Source: Paenibacillus sp. YYML68 (GTDB lineage: Bacteria; Bacillota; Bacilli; Paenibacillales; NBRC-103111). From it: a DNA stretch of 64,000 nucleotides. The position numbers and the translations under genes are program-made. Positions 8,356 to 17,975 of this stretch are shown piece by piece (positions within the stretch are counted from its first letter, which is position 1; each line of letters opens with the position of its first letter). Below the pieces are notes generated by a model. That model was not told the origin of the DNA and did not search any database. It saw only the letters and a list, made by a program, of their open reading frames with translations. Location: NCBI RefSeq assembly GCF_027923405.1, contig NZ_BQYI01000001.1, positions 2,892,501 to 2,956,500 on the forward strand, given 5' to 3'.

Positions 8356-10977
8356 TCAGGAGCTGATTCGACTCAACTGAAACTGTTCGACGCTCATGAG
8401 CACCTCGCGCGGCTTACTGCCCTCGTAAGGCCCGACGATGCCTCGTGCCTCCATCATATCTATTAATCGCGCCGCACGGGTGTAGCCGACTCTCATACGT
8501 CGCTGCAGCAGCGATACGGACGCTTGCTTCGCTTCGAGCACGATCTGGACGGCCTGCTCGTACAGCTCGTCCTCGAATCCATCCTGATCGTCCTGCTTGT
8601 CCTCGACCTGCGGCACCATATCCTCGACGTACTCGACCTGTCTCTGCGTTCGAACGAAATTACATACCGTCTCCACCTCTTGATCGGACAAGAAAGCGCC
8701 CTGTACGCGCACCGGCTTGTTCGCACCCATGGGCAAGTACAGCATGTCGCCTCGTCCAAGAAGCTTCTCAGCACCAGCCGAGTCGAGAATTGTTCGAGAG
8801 TCCACCTGCGACGATACGCCGAAGGCGATACGCGAAGGGATGTTCGCCTTGATAACACCCGTAATTACGTCGACGGAAGGCCTCTGCGTAGCAATCAATA
8901 AGTGAATACCGGCGGCACGAGCCATCTGAGCCAGGCGACATATTGCGTCCTCGACATCGTTCGCCGCCACCATCATGAGGTCTGCAAGCTCGTCGACAAT
9001 GACGACGATATACGGAAGCGGAGCTCCAGTCTGCGTCTCCAGCAGCATCGTATTGTAGCCCTCGATGTTGCGCGTGCCGCTCTTGGAGAACAGCTCGTAC
9101 CGCTTCTCCATCTCGACGACGACCTTCTTGAGGGCTAAGGATGCGCGCTTCGGATCGGTGACCACTGGTGCAAGCAGATGTGGGATGCCGTTGTATACGT
9201 TCAGCTCGACCATCTTCGGGTCAATCATCAGAAACTTCACTTCGTCCGGCTTCGCCTTGAACAGAATGCTGGTAATAATTCCATTCACACATACGGACTT
9301 ACCAGAGCCTGTCGCTCCAGCTACGAGCAAGTGAGGCATGCGGGCCAAATTACCGACGATCGGCTGACCGGATATGTCGCGTCCCAGCACAATCGACAGC
9401 TTCGATGCCGAATCATGAAACACCGGCGTCTCCATCACCTCACGCATCGTAACGATGGAAACCTCCGTATTCGGCACCTCAATCCCGATCGCGGACTTGC
9501 CCGGAATCGGCGCTTCCATCCGTATGTCCTTGGCTGCCAGTGCCAGTGCAATATCGTCGGTCAAGCTGACGATGCGGCTGACCTTCACGCCGACATCCGG
9601 CTGAATCTCGTAGCGCGTCACCGCTGGACCGCGAACGACCTCCAGCACCTTCGCACGGACGCCGAAGCTCTCGAGCGTCGTCTCCAGCTTGCGTGCAACC
9701 GCTTTATAATCAAGTCCGTCGCTCCCCTTACCCGAGGCTGGCTTCGACAGTAGGCTGAGTGAAGGCAGTTCATACGGGATCATCACTGGCTTCGATCGAA
9801 TCTCGAAGTCCTCCTTGCCTGCGTCTTGAGCGTTAGCTGGAACCTCTGTCGATTGTGCGGCAGCCTTCTCCGAGCTATGGCTAGTAGTAGTGGAGGCCAA
9901 TACTGGAACCGGACTAGCATTCATCTCTGGCAAGGCTTGCTCCTGCAGCACTTGCTCTTGGAAGTCGCGAATGACCGGGATGGTCGAGTCACGCGCCTCC
10001 TGCTCGTGCTGCTGCACAAGGGCAGTCTCATCCAGCTTGTGATCATAATCATAAGCCGCATACACGGTCTGCTCCGCTGCCGCATCCTCTACATGAGGAT
10101 CTACCTTCGCGTGCCTTGTCTCTGTCTCCTCGCTTCTGGAAGGCTTGAGGAGCTCCATGAAGGCCGACCGCTTGCGCGCAGGAGCTTCCCGCCGCACCTT
10201 CGGCTCTGGACGATACGACTCCTCATCGAATTCCTCATCGACCGGCAGCTTTGCAGCTGCAGGAGCCGATTTGCGCCGCGTCTCGCGTTCCTTCTCCTTC
10301 TCATTCTCCCGTTCGCGCCGACGCTCCTCACGGGCCTCACGCAAGTCCATCACCGTCTTACGCATATACTGACCGAGCAGCGTCTCCTTGAACGGCTTAC
10401 GCGATTGCAGCTTCTCCACCAAGTCGCCGATCGACCAGCCTGTCATCAGAATAATACCTGCTACGACTAAGGTGAACTGAATGAGCCTGGCTCCTAGATT
10501 GCCGAACATGAAGAACAGCGCTGCATATAGCACGGCACCAGTCATCCCGCCCCCAACATTGTCAGTCAAGATGCTCTGCCCGCTCTCGGTCGGACTTAAT
10601 CCGTCGATTAAGCTTGTCCATGTCAGGGATACGATCTGACCAGCTGTGAAATCCACCTTAGGAAACAGCTTCGCGAACAAGCTGATATGGCTCATCAGCA
10701 GCAGCGACAGTATAATCAGCAGCAGCCCCGACTTGCGCGACGTTCTCCATTGCGGCCATTGTCGCTTCATCATGGCATACAGTGCAATATATATGAACAG
10801 CAGGGGAATGATGAAATCCCACGATCCAATGACAAATCGGAACAAGTAGGTAAGCGATCGAGCTACCGACCCATCACGGGACAGTGCAATTACCGATAAC
10901 GTTAAAATCAATATTCCATATAGCTCAAACTTCAAATTCGCTTTAAAGCCTTTGCCCTTGCTCTTCTTCTTGGCCAA
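8356..10977 (-). CDS. ftsK: DNA translocase FtsK/SpoIIIE
   Basis: 873 residues. About four transmembrane helices occupy residues 18-185. A charged, Glu/Arg/Ala-rich linker runs to about 400. The RecA-like motor has Walker A GATGSGKS at about 554-561 and Walker [14 protein letters not shown]. The C-terminal winged-helix gamma domain ([24 protein letters not shown]) reads KOPS/SRS sites. The protein pumps chromosomal DNA through the division or sporulation septum. At this locus the B. subtilis protein is SpoIIIE, so that role is likely. The start is TTG, giving [10 protein letters not shown], after GGGGGTGGG. Confidence 0.95.
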   Translation of the reverse strand: MAKKKSKGKGFKANLKFELYGILILTLSVIALSRDGSVARSLTYLFRFVIGSWDFIIPLLFIYIALYAMMKRQWPQWRTSRKSGLLLIILSLLLMSHISLFAKLFPKVDFTAGQIVSLTWTSLIDGLSPTESGQSILTDNVGGGMTGAVLYAALFFMFGNLGARLIQFTLVVAGIILMTGWSIGDLVEKLQSRKPFKETLLGQYMRKTVMDLREAREERRRERENEKEKERETRRKSAPAAAKLPVDEEFDEESYRPEPKVRREAPARKRSAFMELLKPSRSEETETRHAKVDPHVEDAAAEQTVYAAYDYDHKLDETALVQQHEQEARDSTIPVIRDFQEQVLQEQALPEMNASPVPVLASTTTSHSSEKAAAQSTEVPANAQDAGKEDFEIRSKPVMIPYELPSLSLLSKPASGKGSDGLDYKAVARKLETTLESFGVRAKVLEVVRGPAVTRYEIQPDVGVKVSRIVSLTDDIALALAAKDIRMEAPIPGKSAIGIEVPNTEVSIVTMREVMETPVFHDSASKLSIVLGRDISGQPIVGNLARMPHLLVAGATGSGKSVCVNGIITSILFKAKPDEVKFLMIDPKMVELNVYNGIPHLLAPVVTDPKRASLALKKVVVEMEKRYELFSKSGTRNIEGYNTMLLETQTGAPLPYIVVIVDELADLMMVAANDVEDAICRLAQMARAAGIHLLIATQRPSVDVITGVIKANIPSRIAFGVSSQVDSRTILDSAGAEKLLGRGDMLYLPMGANKPVRVQGAFLSDQEVETVCNFVRTQRQVEYVEDMVPQVEDKQDDQDGFEDELYEQAVQIVLEAKQASVSLLQRRMRVGYTRAARLIDMMEARGIVGPYEGSKPREVLMSVEQFQLSRISS

Positions 10978-10999
10978 AACCGCCCACCCCCGTCAGCCC

Positions 11000-11008
11000 A
11001 TTATACCA
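11000..11008 (-). promoter_or_regulatory. Possible extended -10 promoter of ftsK
   Basis: TGGTATAAT (TG-N-TATAAT) lies 23 bases before the ftsK start. The bases at the expected -35 (TGCAGC) do not match, so it would depend on the extended -10. Confidence 0.4.
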
Positions 11009-11057
11009 TAAACTGGCGCTGGGCTGCATGCCGGGTGTGAACCACTCAACAGATCAG

Positions 11058-11294
11058 TTAATGGCTGCTGCATACAGGCTGAAACTCAATAAGTCGGCCA
11101 GGCGCATACTGGGGATTCAAATAATCTTGAGCATTACAGCTGATGAGCCGTACGATGGCGGCCTGCTGCGTATTAATCGGCTGCACCTGCATCGTCACTC
11201 CGTTAATGACGACCTCCATCGCCGGCGTCGCTTCCTCCAGCTTGTCGTAGCCCTCGAACACAGCTTCGAGCGGCATAATCGTATAATGCGTCAT
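11058..11294 (-). CDS. ylzJ: YlzJ-like small protein
   Basis: 78 residues. It carries the YlzJ-like pattern: [16 protein letters not shown] near the start and a Tyr/Pro-rich middle ([16 protein letters not shown]). The function of the family is unknown. The ATG overlaps the tepA stop (ATGA), with GGAGG upstream inside tepA, so it is translationally coupled to tepA as in B. subtilis, where ylzJ follows ymfB. Confidence 0.85.
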   Translation of the reverse strand: MTHYTIMPLEAVFEGYDKLEEATPAMEVVINGVTMQVQPINTQQAAIVRLISCNAQDYLNPQYAPGRLIEFQPVCSSH

Positions 11295-12040
11295 TGCACC
11301 AGTCCTCCTTTGGAGCTGCGGCGCTCCTCGATGAGCTCGTTTAGCTTGCGGATCGCATCTCCGACGCCGCCCATCCCATTGATCAAGCCGTACTTCACCG
11401 CATCGGCTCCGATAACGGTCGTTCCAATATCTCGAGTCAGCTCCCCTGTTTTGAACATAAGCTCCTTCAGCTTCTCCTCGCTAACTTGCGAATGCCGCGT
11501 GACGAATCGGATGACACGCTCCTGCATTTTATCTAGATATTCGAATGTCTGTGGCACGCCAATGACGAGTCCATTCAGGCGAATCGGATGAATCGTCATC
11601 GTGGCCGTCTCTGCAATGAAGGAATAATTAGCAGATACCGCAATCGGTACACCGATGCTGTGACCCCCACCCAGGACGAGCGTCACCGTAGGCTTCGACA
11701 GCGTCGAGATCATTTCCGCAATCGCAAGTCCAGCCTCCACATCGCCGCCTACCGTGTTGAGTATAATGAGGACACCCTCGATTTTAGCATTTTGCTCCGC
11801 GGCGACGAGCTGTGGAATAAGATGCTCATACTTCGTCGTCTTGTTCTGAGGCGGCAGGACAAGGTGTCCTTCGATTTGCCCGATAATCGTCATGCAATAT
11901 ACATTGGATTCATTGCTCGGAACGGCGGTTTGTCCCAGCTGCTGGATCGCATCAACCGTTGCATTCTTACGTCCCTCCTCACCGCCTGGAGGCAGCACCG
12001 GGTGCTGCGGCTGTTGTTCCTGCTTATTCGTCTTTTGCAT
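11291..12040 (-). CDS. tepA: ClpP-family serine protease TepA (translocation-enhancing protein)
   Basis: 249 residues. A ClpP/SppA-like fold with the oxyanion segment [14 protein letters not shown] and the presumed nucleophile Ser in [10 protein letters not shown] Gln/Pro-rich N-terminus of about 50 residues precedes it. B. subtilis TepA (YmfB) has been linked to protein export and degradation of small acid-soluble spore proteins. The ATG at 12040 follows AGGGGGAG. Confidence 0.88.
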   Translation of the reverse strand: MQKTNKQEQQPQHPVLPPGGEEGRKNATVDAIQQLGQTAVPSNESNVYCMTIIGQIEGHLVLPPQNKTTKYEHLIPQLVAAEQNAKIEGVLIILNTVGGDVEAGLAIAEMISTLSKPTVTLVLGGGHSIGVPIAVSANYSFIAETATMTIHPIRLNGLVIGVPQTFEYLDKMQERVIRFVTRHSQVSEEKLKELMFKTGELTRDIGTTVIGADAVKYGLINGMGGVGDAIRKLNELIEERRSSKGGLVQ

Positions 12041-12079
12041 GACAGTCTCCCCCTAGTCGTGTAAAAATCTGCTTTTAGT

Positions 12080-12109
12080 ATGGTACGCGCGGCCGAGAAT
12101 ATGCGTCAA
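12080..12109 (-). promoter_or_regulatory. Probable tepA promoter
   Basis: TTGACG (12109-12104) and TACCAT (12085-12080) are 18 bases apart, just downstream of the RNase J terminator and 40 bases before tepA. Confidence 0.45.
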
Positions 12110-12116
12110 TCCAAAG

Positions 12117-12160
12117 AAAAAGCTCTCCGTCCGGCATCAAAGCCGGGATCAGAGAGCTCT
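12117..12160 (-). terminator. Terminator of the RNase J gene
   Basis: Two-step hairpin: AGCTCTC pairs with GAGAGCT and CCGGC with GCCGG, followed by TTTTTCTTT, about 43 bases after the stop. Confidence 0.85.
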
Positions 12161-12202
12161 CACTGTTATATAACTTCGGGTTCAAGTGACTAATGCTGGT
12201 GA

Positions 12203-13879
12203 TTACACTTCCATAATAATGGGTAGAATCATTGGTCTTCTGCGGGTTTGTTCATATAAGAATCGTCCGAGTGCATCTTTAACATGCGTCTTAAGGGACG
12301 CCCACTCATTCACGTTATCATTCATTAATCGATGCAGCGTATTGGTCACGATCCGGTTGGCCTCATCGAGCAGGCCTTCCGACTCCCTCACGTAGACGAA
12401 GCCTCGCGAGATGATGTCCGGTCCGGACAAGATCGCACCGTCCTGCTTGCTGAGCGTGACGACGACGACCAGAATACCGTCCTGAGACAGCAGCTTCCGG
12501 TCACGAAGAACGATGTTCCCGACATCGCCAACGCCAAGTCCGTCGATCAAGATGTTACCGGACGATACTTTGGAGCCTTTGCGCGCAACGCCGTCGAGCA
12601 CCTCTACCGTCTCACCGTTGTCTACGATGAAGATGTTCTCGCGCGGTATGCCTACGGTCTCTGCCAGCATGCCGTGCTGACGAAGCATACGATACTCGCC
12701 GTGAATCGGAATGAAGTACTTCGGACGCATCATATTGAGCATCAGCTTAAGCTCTTCTTGACTGCCGTGTCCAGATACGTGAACTCCTGTAACCGAGCCC
12801 GGGCCATAGATGACGTGAGCGCCAATACGCATCAGCTCATCCACGGTTCGTCCCACGTAACGCTCATTGCCCGGAATAGGCGTAGCTGCAATAATAACCG
12901 TATCGCCTGGCATAATATCGATCTTGCGGTGTGTGGAGCGTGCCATCCGTGTAAGCGCCGACATCGGCTCACCCTGAGAGCCTGTGGACAAGATCGCAAC
13001 ACGATCCGCTGCCAGCTTGTTCACTTCCTCCGGCTCAATGATCATGCCATCAGGGATACGCAGGTAGCCAAGCTCACTAGCAATGGACACCACGTTCACC
13101 ATGCTGCGGCCGATCACGGCCAGCTTACGCCGTGTAACCTCACACGCATCGATCACCTGCTGAATACGGTGAATGTTCGATGCGAACGTAGCGATGATGA
13201 CACGCTGCTTCGCCTTACGGAACACCTCTTCGATCTGCTCACCTACGCCGCGCTCCGATCCTGTGTAGCCAGGACGCTCAGCATTCGTACTGTCGGACAT
13301 CAGCGCAAGAACGCCGCGTTGACCGATGGCTGCCATCTTGTGAAGATCCGCATACTGCTCGTTAACCGGCGTCTGATCGAACTTGAAGTCGCCTGTATGA
13401 ACGACGTTCCCTTCCGGTGTTTCCAGACATACGCCGACGGAATCCGGAATACTATGGTTCGTTTTGAAGAACGTCGCCGTAATGGTACCGAACTTAAGCT
13501 CCGAGTCTGCTGTAATGACATGACGCTTCGTCTCTCCAAGCAGCCCCGCTTCCTTCAGCTTTGTCTCGATGAGACCGAGCGTCAGACGCGTCGCGTATAA
13601 CGGCACATTTAGATGCTTCAGTACGTACGGCAAGCCTCCGATATGATCCTCGTGTCCGTGAGTAATGATAATCGCCCGAACCTTGTCCCGATTTTCCGTC
13701 AAGTACGAAATATCCGGGATTACGATATCGATTCCGAGCATGTCCTCTTCAGGAAACTTCAACCCGCAATCTACGACAACAATATCATTCGCATATTGAA
13801 TGACATACATATTTTTACCGATTTCGCCCACGCCGCCGAGGGCAAACATCGTAAGCTTATCTATATTTTTTTTAGACAA
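12203..13879 (-). CDS. rnjB: Ribonuclease J
   Basis: 558 residues. A metallo-beta-lactamase/beta-CASP nuclease with the intact zinc motif HGHEDHIGG near residue 75, SDSTNAERPGYTGSE, the beta-CASP region with ASNIHRIQQ, and a C-terminal domain. RNase J degrades and matures RNA both endonucleolytically and 5'-to-3'. The neighbours (dapA before, tepA after) match B. subtilis rnjB (RNase J2), but the full active site means the J1/J2 label rests on synteny only. The start is TTG with AGGAGG eight bases upstream. Confidence 0.93.
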   Translation of the reverse strand: MSKKNIDKLTMFALGGVGEIGKNMYVIQYANDIVVVDCGLKFPEEDMLGIDIVIPDISYLTENRDKVRAIIITHGHEDHIGGLPYVLKHLNVPLYATRLTLGLIETKLKEAGLLGETKRHVITADSELKFGTITATFFKTNHSIPDSVGVCLETPEGNVVHTGDFKFDQTPVNEQYADLHKMAAIGQRGVLALMSDSTNAERPGYTGSERGVGEQIEEVFRKAKQRVIIATFASNIHRIQQVIDACEVTRRKLAVIGRSMVNVVSIASELGYLRIPDGMIIEPEEVNKLAADRVAILSTGSQGEPMSALTRMARSTHRKIDIMPGDTVIIAATPIPGNERYVGRTVDELMRIGAHVIYGPGSVTGVHVSGHGSQEELKLMLNMMRPKYFIPIHGEYRMLRQHGMLAETVGIPRENIFIVDNGETVEVLDGVARKGSKVSSGNILIDGLGVGDVGNIVLRDRKLLSQDGILVVVVTLSKQDGAILSGPDIISRGFVYVRESEGLLDEANRIVTNTLHRLMNDNVNEWASLKTHVKDALGRFLYEQTRRRPMILPIIMEV

Positions 13880-13963
13880 AATATGAACCTCCTCTTATCA
13901 ATTGACGACGATTTCATATGAACGTTGAAAACCCAATCTTAACCGCACCAGTCACTTGCCACC

Positions 13964-13993
13964 ATTATACATGAAGCCAACTTGTCAAAACAA
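13964..13993 (-). promoter_or_regulatory. Probable promoter of the RNase J gene
   Basis: A consensus -10 TATAAT (13969-13964) has TTGTTT (13993-13988) 18 bases upstream. A TTGACA is also present but only 13 bases from the -10, too close to be used with it. Confidence 0.5.
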
Positions 13994-14052
13994 GAGATTA
14001 CCACTACGAAGCAACAACTGCACCCGCATATTTCGGTAATCCTTATCATAAC

Positions 14053-14086
14053 CAAAAAAATAAAAACGATGCCGCGAACGGCACCG
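14053..14086 (-). terminator. Terminator of dapA
   Basis: Stem CGGTGCCG / CGGCATCG closed by a TTCG tetraloop, followed by TTTTTATTTTTTTT, 15 bases after the dapA stop. It marks the end of the dipicolinate operon. Confidence 0.88.
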
Positions 14087-14100
14087 ATTCATTGAAAAGT

Positions 14101-14976
14101 TCACGCAAACAAGGAAGCAACGAATTGACCTTCTTGTTCGGTTACATTCACGAGCGGAAGCCTTACGCCGCCTACCGGAATCCCCTTCAGGTTCAGCGCA
14201 TGCTTAACCGGAGCCGGACTTGGTACACGATGAGGGCAAAAGAACAATCCGCGGAATACTGGCATCAGCTGACCATGCAGCCTCGCCGCTTCCTTGACGT
14301 TCCCCTGTAAAAACGAGTGTACCATATTTTGCATCTCTTTTCCAATGAGATGACTTGCAACGCTGATGATCCCATACGCCCCTACTGCAAGAGCAGGCAA
14401 GGCGGCCGTGTCATCTCCGCTGTATACGATAAATCCAGGCTTCGCACCGCTCACAATGGTCGTCAGCTGCTCGGTATCGGCACAGTCCTTCGTACCCACA
14501 ATGTTCGGAATATGCGACAAGCGAATCGTCGTATCTGCGTCAATATTGATCCCTGTGCGGCTAGGCACATTGTATAAGAAAATCGGAATATCGACCGACT
14601 CGGCTACTGCCTTGAAATGCTGATACAGTCCTTCCTGGGAAGGACGGTTATAGTAAGGAGCAACGAGCAGCAACGCATTGACGCCTCGCTTCTCCGCTTC
14701 CTTAGACAGATGAATCGTATGGGCCGTGTCGTAGCTGCCTGTGCCGGCAATAATGGGGACGCGTCCACGTGCATGCTTCACGGCACGCTCGAAGCTGAGC
14801 AGCTTCTCCTCCTCCGTCAAGGTAGGCGATTCTCCAGTCGTACCGCATATGACAAGGCTGTCGCTCTGCTGTTCGTCGATCAAATAGTCGATTACGTTAT
14901 CGAATTGTGTCCAATTGATGTTAAGATGCTCGTCAAAGGGAGTTACCATTGCAGTTATTACTCTTCCGAAGTCCAC
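14101..14976 (-). CDS. dapA: 4-hydroxy-tetrahydrodipicolinate synthase
   Basis: 291 residues, the usual size for a class I aldolase of the DapA family. It condenses pyruvate with aspartate semialdehyde, the branch step to lysine, diaminopimelate and dipicolinate. Visible motifs are the CGTTGESPTLTEEEK substrate loop, YNVPSRTG with the catalytic Tyr, and IVGTKDCA with the Schiff-base Lys near residue 162. The GTG start at 14976 is preceded by AGGAGG. It is the last gene of the dpaA-dpaB-asd-dapG-dapA run. Confidence 0.96.
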   Translation of the reverse strand: MDFGRVITAMVTPFDEHLNINWTQFDNVIDYLIDEQQSDSLVICGTTGESPTLTEEEKLLSFERAVKHARGRVPIIAGTGSYDTAHTIHLSKEAEKRGVNALLLVAPYYNRPSQEGLYQHFKAVAESVDIPIFLYNVPSRTGINIDADTTIRLSHIPNIVGTKDCADTEQLTTIVSGAKPGFIVYSGDDTAALPALAVGAYGIISVASHLIGKEMQNMVHSFLQGNVKEAARLHGQLMPVFRGLFFCPHRVPSPAPVKHALNLKGIPVGGVRLPLVNVTEQEGQFVASLFA

Positions 14977-14998
14977 GACTTATTCCTCCTGCCTTTCA

Positions 14999-16213
14999 TT
15001 ATCTGTGTAAGTTGAATCTACGATGCAGCGCGCGGACTGCTTCGGCCATATTCTCCCCTTGCACCAAAACCCAAATGGTCGTATTGGAGTCAGCGGATTG
15101 TAAAATACCGATATCCGCGTCAGTCAACGCTTCAACAATCGTTGCCATAATGCCGGGCACACCGTTCATGCCTCCGCCGATTACTGAAACCTTCGCGCAG
15201 CCTGGAATCAGCTGAGGACTTAGGCCTAAGCTGACTAGCGCCGCTTCTGCGCGTGCCGCTTCCTTGTCATAGACGGTATAAACGACGCCAGACGGATTTA
15301 CATTTATGAAATCAACGCTTATTTTCTCTTTGGCCATTGCCTTAAATACGCGTAACTGTAAATCGAATACACCATCGTCAGCGGTCACCCGAATTTGTGT
15401 AATGGCAGGTACATGGGCGATGCCAGTAATAAGACGATCCTGCACCGAGCCTGTTTCCTTGATGGCGGTCGGATTCGTCACAAGTGTTCCTGTCTCCGTA
15501 GAGAACGTCGAGCGAACACGAACAGGGATATTGGCATGCATGGCCACCTCTACCGCCCGTGGATGAATCACCTTCGCTCCCAGATGAGCCATATTGCAAA
15601 TTTCTGTATACGAAACGACATCAAGCGGCTTCGCATCCTCGACAATTCGCGGATCAGCCGTTAGAATACCGCTCACATCGGTAAATATGTCGACCATCTC
15701 CGCCTTCAGCGCAGCACCTAGAGCGGTTGCAGACGTATCGCTGCCGCCGCGGCCCAATGTCGTAAAGTCATGCTGAGCCGTCTCGCCCTGAAAGCCGGTC
15801 ACGATGACAACGTTTCCTTGCTTCAGCAGCTCGAATATGCGCTTCGGCTGAATGCTCTCGATCTGGGCATTGCCGAAGTCGTCATTCGTCCTAATGCCGG
15901 CCTGCGCACCAGTTAGCGCAGTGGCTCGAATACCTTGCTCGTTCAGAAGGCTGCACAGCGTAGCCGCCGAGATCAGCTCCCCGCAGCACATCAGCATATC
16001 CATCTCCCGTGAAGGCAAGCTGTCTCCATTCGATGCGATCCAATCAAGGAGCGTGTCCGTTGCATACGGCTCGCCCTTCCGTCCCATTGCCGATACGACA
16101 ACGACTACTTGGTAGCTCTGGTTCAATGCAGCTTGGATGTGTTCGATTACGTGTGCTCTAGCTTCGGCAGTGGAAAGGGAGGTGCCTCCAAATTTCTGCA
16201 CCAAGATCTTCAA
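14999..16213 (-). CDS. dapG: Aspartate kinase (DapG-type)
   Basis: About 404 residues. The N-terminal kinase domain begins ILVQKFGGTS and contains LGRGGSDTSATAL and TDVSGILTADPRIV. Two C-terminal ACT domains (from about residue 265) are the allosteric module. It phosphorylates aspartate in the first step of the lysine/DAP pathway. By position it matches B. subtilis DapG (aspartokinase I, DAP-inhibited). The start is TTG at 16213, with GGGGGAG six bases upstream; the TTG at 16231 lies before that binding site and is unlikely. Confidence 0.95.
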   Translation of the reverse strand: MKILVQKFGGTSLSTAEARAHVIEHIQAALNQSYQVVVVVSAMGRKGEPYATDTLLDWIASNGDSLPSREMDMLMCCGELISAATLCSLLNEQGIRATALTGAQAGIRTNDDFGNAQIESIQPKRIFELLKQGNVVIVTGFQGETAQHDFTTLGRGGSDTSATALGAALKAEMVDIFTDVSGILTADPRIVEDAKPLDVVSYTEICNMAHLGAKVIHPRAVEVAMHANIPVRVRSTFSTETGTLVTNPTAIKETGSVQDRLITGIAHVPAITQIRVTADDGVFDLQLRVFKAMAKEKISVDFINVNPSGVVYTVYDKEAARAEAALVSLGLSPQLIPGCAKVSVIGGGMNGVPGIMATIVEALTDADIGILQSADSNTTIWVLVQGENMAEAVRALHRRFNLHR

Positions 16214-16246
16214 GAAGATCTCCCCCTTCAACTGTTATGTCGTGAA

Positions 16247-16284
16247 GTAAAAGCCTGGCTTCCTATCGAATGACAGGAAGCCAG
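16247..16284 (-). terminator. Hairpin between asd and dapG
   Basis: A strong stem CTGGCTTCCTGTC / GATAGGAAGCCAG with an ATTC loop, followed by GCTTTTAC, starts 11 bases after the asd stop and ends just before dapG. It is probably a partial terminator or a stability/processing element inside the operon. Confidence 0.65.
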
Positions 16285-16295
16285 TGCGCTTGCTG

Positions 16296-17336
16296 TTAGT
16301 TCTGTTCAATCGCGATATATTCCGCAATCTGCACCGCGTTCCATGCGGCACCCTTCAGAAGGTTATCCGATACGATCCACATGTTCAGCGCACGCGGGTT
16401 ATGCAGGTCGCGACGCACGCGGCCTACGAATGTCTCGAGCTTGCCCGTTGCTTCCGTTGCAAGCGGATAAAGCTGCTCCTCCGGATTGTCCTGGAGCACG
16501 ATACCCGGCGCATTCGCGAGCAGCTGCTTCACTTCCTCGATATCGAAATCAGACTTCAGCTCGACGTAGACAGACTCCGAGTGACCGTATACGACTGGAA
16601 TACGCACGCACGTTGCCGTAACCTGAAGCGACTCGTCACCCATAATCTTCTTCGTCTCGTTGATCATCTTCATCTCTTCGTACGTAAAGCCGTTATCGAC
16701 AAACTTGTCGATCTGTGGAATCGCGTTGAAGGCGATTTGATGCTTCTTCGGCAAGGAGCCTACGGGCAAGATGTCCGGATTGACATCATTACCTTCCAGC
16801 GCCTCACGAGATTGACGAAGCATCTCGTTGATCGCGCTCGCACCCGCACCCGATACAGCCTGATACGTGGACACAATAATTTGCTTGATGCCATAACGGT
16901 CATACAGTGGCTTCAATGTCTGCACCATCTGAATCGTCGAGCAGTTCGGGTTCGCAATGACACCCTTGTGGTCGTTCACCTTGTCAATATTGACTTCCGG
17001 CACGACAAGAGGCGTCTCCGCGTCCATACGGAATGCACTGGTGTTATCGACGCATACCGTTCCATGCTTGATTGCTTCCGGCACGAGGGCACGGCTTACA
17101 TCGCCGCCTGCGCTGAACAGCGCAATGTCGACGCCCTCGAAGCTCTCAGGCTTCGCTTCCTCCAGCGTAATCTCCTGACCCTTGAACGTAACCTTCTTGC
17201 CGGCCGAACGTGCGGACGATAACAGCTTCAATTGTTGAATAGGGAAGTTCCGCTCGTCTAGCAGACGAATAATTTGTTCTCCTACGGCTCCTGTTGCCCC
17301 AACAACGGCAACGTTAAACAATTTCTGATTCGACAT
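16296..17336 (-). CDS. asd: Aspartate-semialdehyde dehydrogenase
   Basis: 346 residues. NADP-binding N-terminus VAVVGATGAVGEQ, catalytic Cys in NPNCSTIQMV near residue 129, TYQAVSGAG, and the substrate-binding RIPVVYGHSE. It reduces aspartyl phosphate to aspartate semialdehyde, the substrate of DapA. The ATG at 17336 has AGGGAGAG upstream. It lies between dpaB and dapG as in B. subtilis. Confidence 0.97.
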   Translation of the reverse strand: MSNQKLFNVAVVGATGAVGEQIIRLLDERNFPIQQLKLLSSARSAGKKVTFKGQEITLEEAKPESFEGVDIALFSAGGDVSRALVPEAIKHGTVCVDNTSAFRMDAETPLVVPEVNIDKVNDHKGVIANPNCSTIQMVQTLKPLYDRYGIKQIIVSTYQAVSGAGASAINEMLRQSREALEGNDVNPDILPVGSLPKKHQIAFNAIPQIDKFVDNGFTYEEMKMINETKKIMGDESLQVTATCVRIPVVYGHSESVYVELKSDFDIEEVKQLLANAPGIVLQDNPEEQLYPLATEATGKLETFVGRVRRDLHNPRALNMWIVSDNLLKGAAWNAVQIAEYIAIEQN

Positions 17337-17379
17337 ATGGCACTCTCCCTAACAGTAGTATGACAATAATCGGTATAAA

Positions 17380-17973
17380 TCAATAATTAAATCTTTCAAT
17401 CAGCATCGGCTGCAGCTGCTTGCCTTGAAGCGCCGCCTCGCAAGTCTCCATAATTAAATCCATGCGGGCCACGAGCGAATTCGGCTTAGCCGTCGGCGCA
17501 TCTTGACCGTATGGAACGAAATAGATGTTCTTCGTGATCAACAGCTTCCCGACATTCATCGCATTCAGTCCGAGTCCATCGTTCGTCGAAATGGCCAGCA
17601 CCAGAGGACGCTGGTTGCGCATCTGCGCCTTGGCGGCCATCAGAACCGGACTTTCGGTCATCGCGTTGGCCAGCTTACTCGTCGTGTTGCCCGTGCAGGG
17701 CGCAATAACCATCACGTCCAGCAGCTTGGAAGGTCCGAGCGGCTCGGCATCTACAATTGAAGAAATAATATCATTTCCTGTGATGTCTTTCAACTGTTTT
17801 TGCCAATTTGCAGACGTACCGAACCGTGTGTCCGTCGTCATGATCGTATTCGAGACGATCGGCACAACCTTTGCCCCTGCGTCGACGAAACGCTTGATCT
17901 GAGGCATAACCTCCTCAAAGGTGCAATGCGAGCCCGTCAATGCGAAGCCTACCGTTATGTTTTTCCAGTCCAT
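17380..17973 (-). CDS. dpaB: Dipicolinate synthase subunit B
   Basis: 197 residues, a flavoprotein-like fold (GFALTGSHCTFEEVMPQI; IAPCTGNTTSKLANAMTESPVLMAAKAQMRN shortened here to its ends). It works with DpaA to oxidise dihydrodipicolinate to dipicolinic acid in the mother cell; the product goes to the spore core with calcium. The ATG has AAGGAGG upstream and starts three bases after the dpaA stop, so the two are coupled. Also called SpoVFB. Confidence 0.95.
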   Translation of the reverse strand: MDWKNITVGFALTGSHCTFEEVMPQIKRFVDAGAKVVPIVSNTIMTTDTRFGTSANWQKQLKDITGNDIISSIVDAEPLGPSKLLDVMVIAPCTGNTTSKLANAMTESPVLMAAKAQMRNQRPLVLAISTNDGLGLNAMNVGKLLITKNIYFVPYGQDAPTAKPNSLVARMDLIMETCEAALQGKQLQPMLIERFNY

Positions 17974-17975
17974 GC

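Noticed and set aside
12332-13600. 422-residue open frame opposite the RNase J gene
   Set aside because: Composition is typical of an antisense shadow and the opposite strand encodes a complete, motif-bearing RNase J.
13964-13986. TTGACA with TATAAT upstream of the RNase J gene as a classical pair
   Set aside because: The spacing is only 13 bases; a TTGTTT at 18 bases is used instead in the promoter entry.
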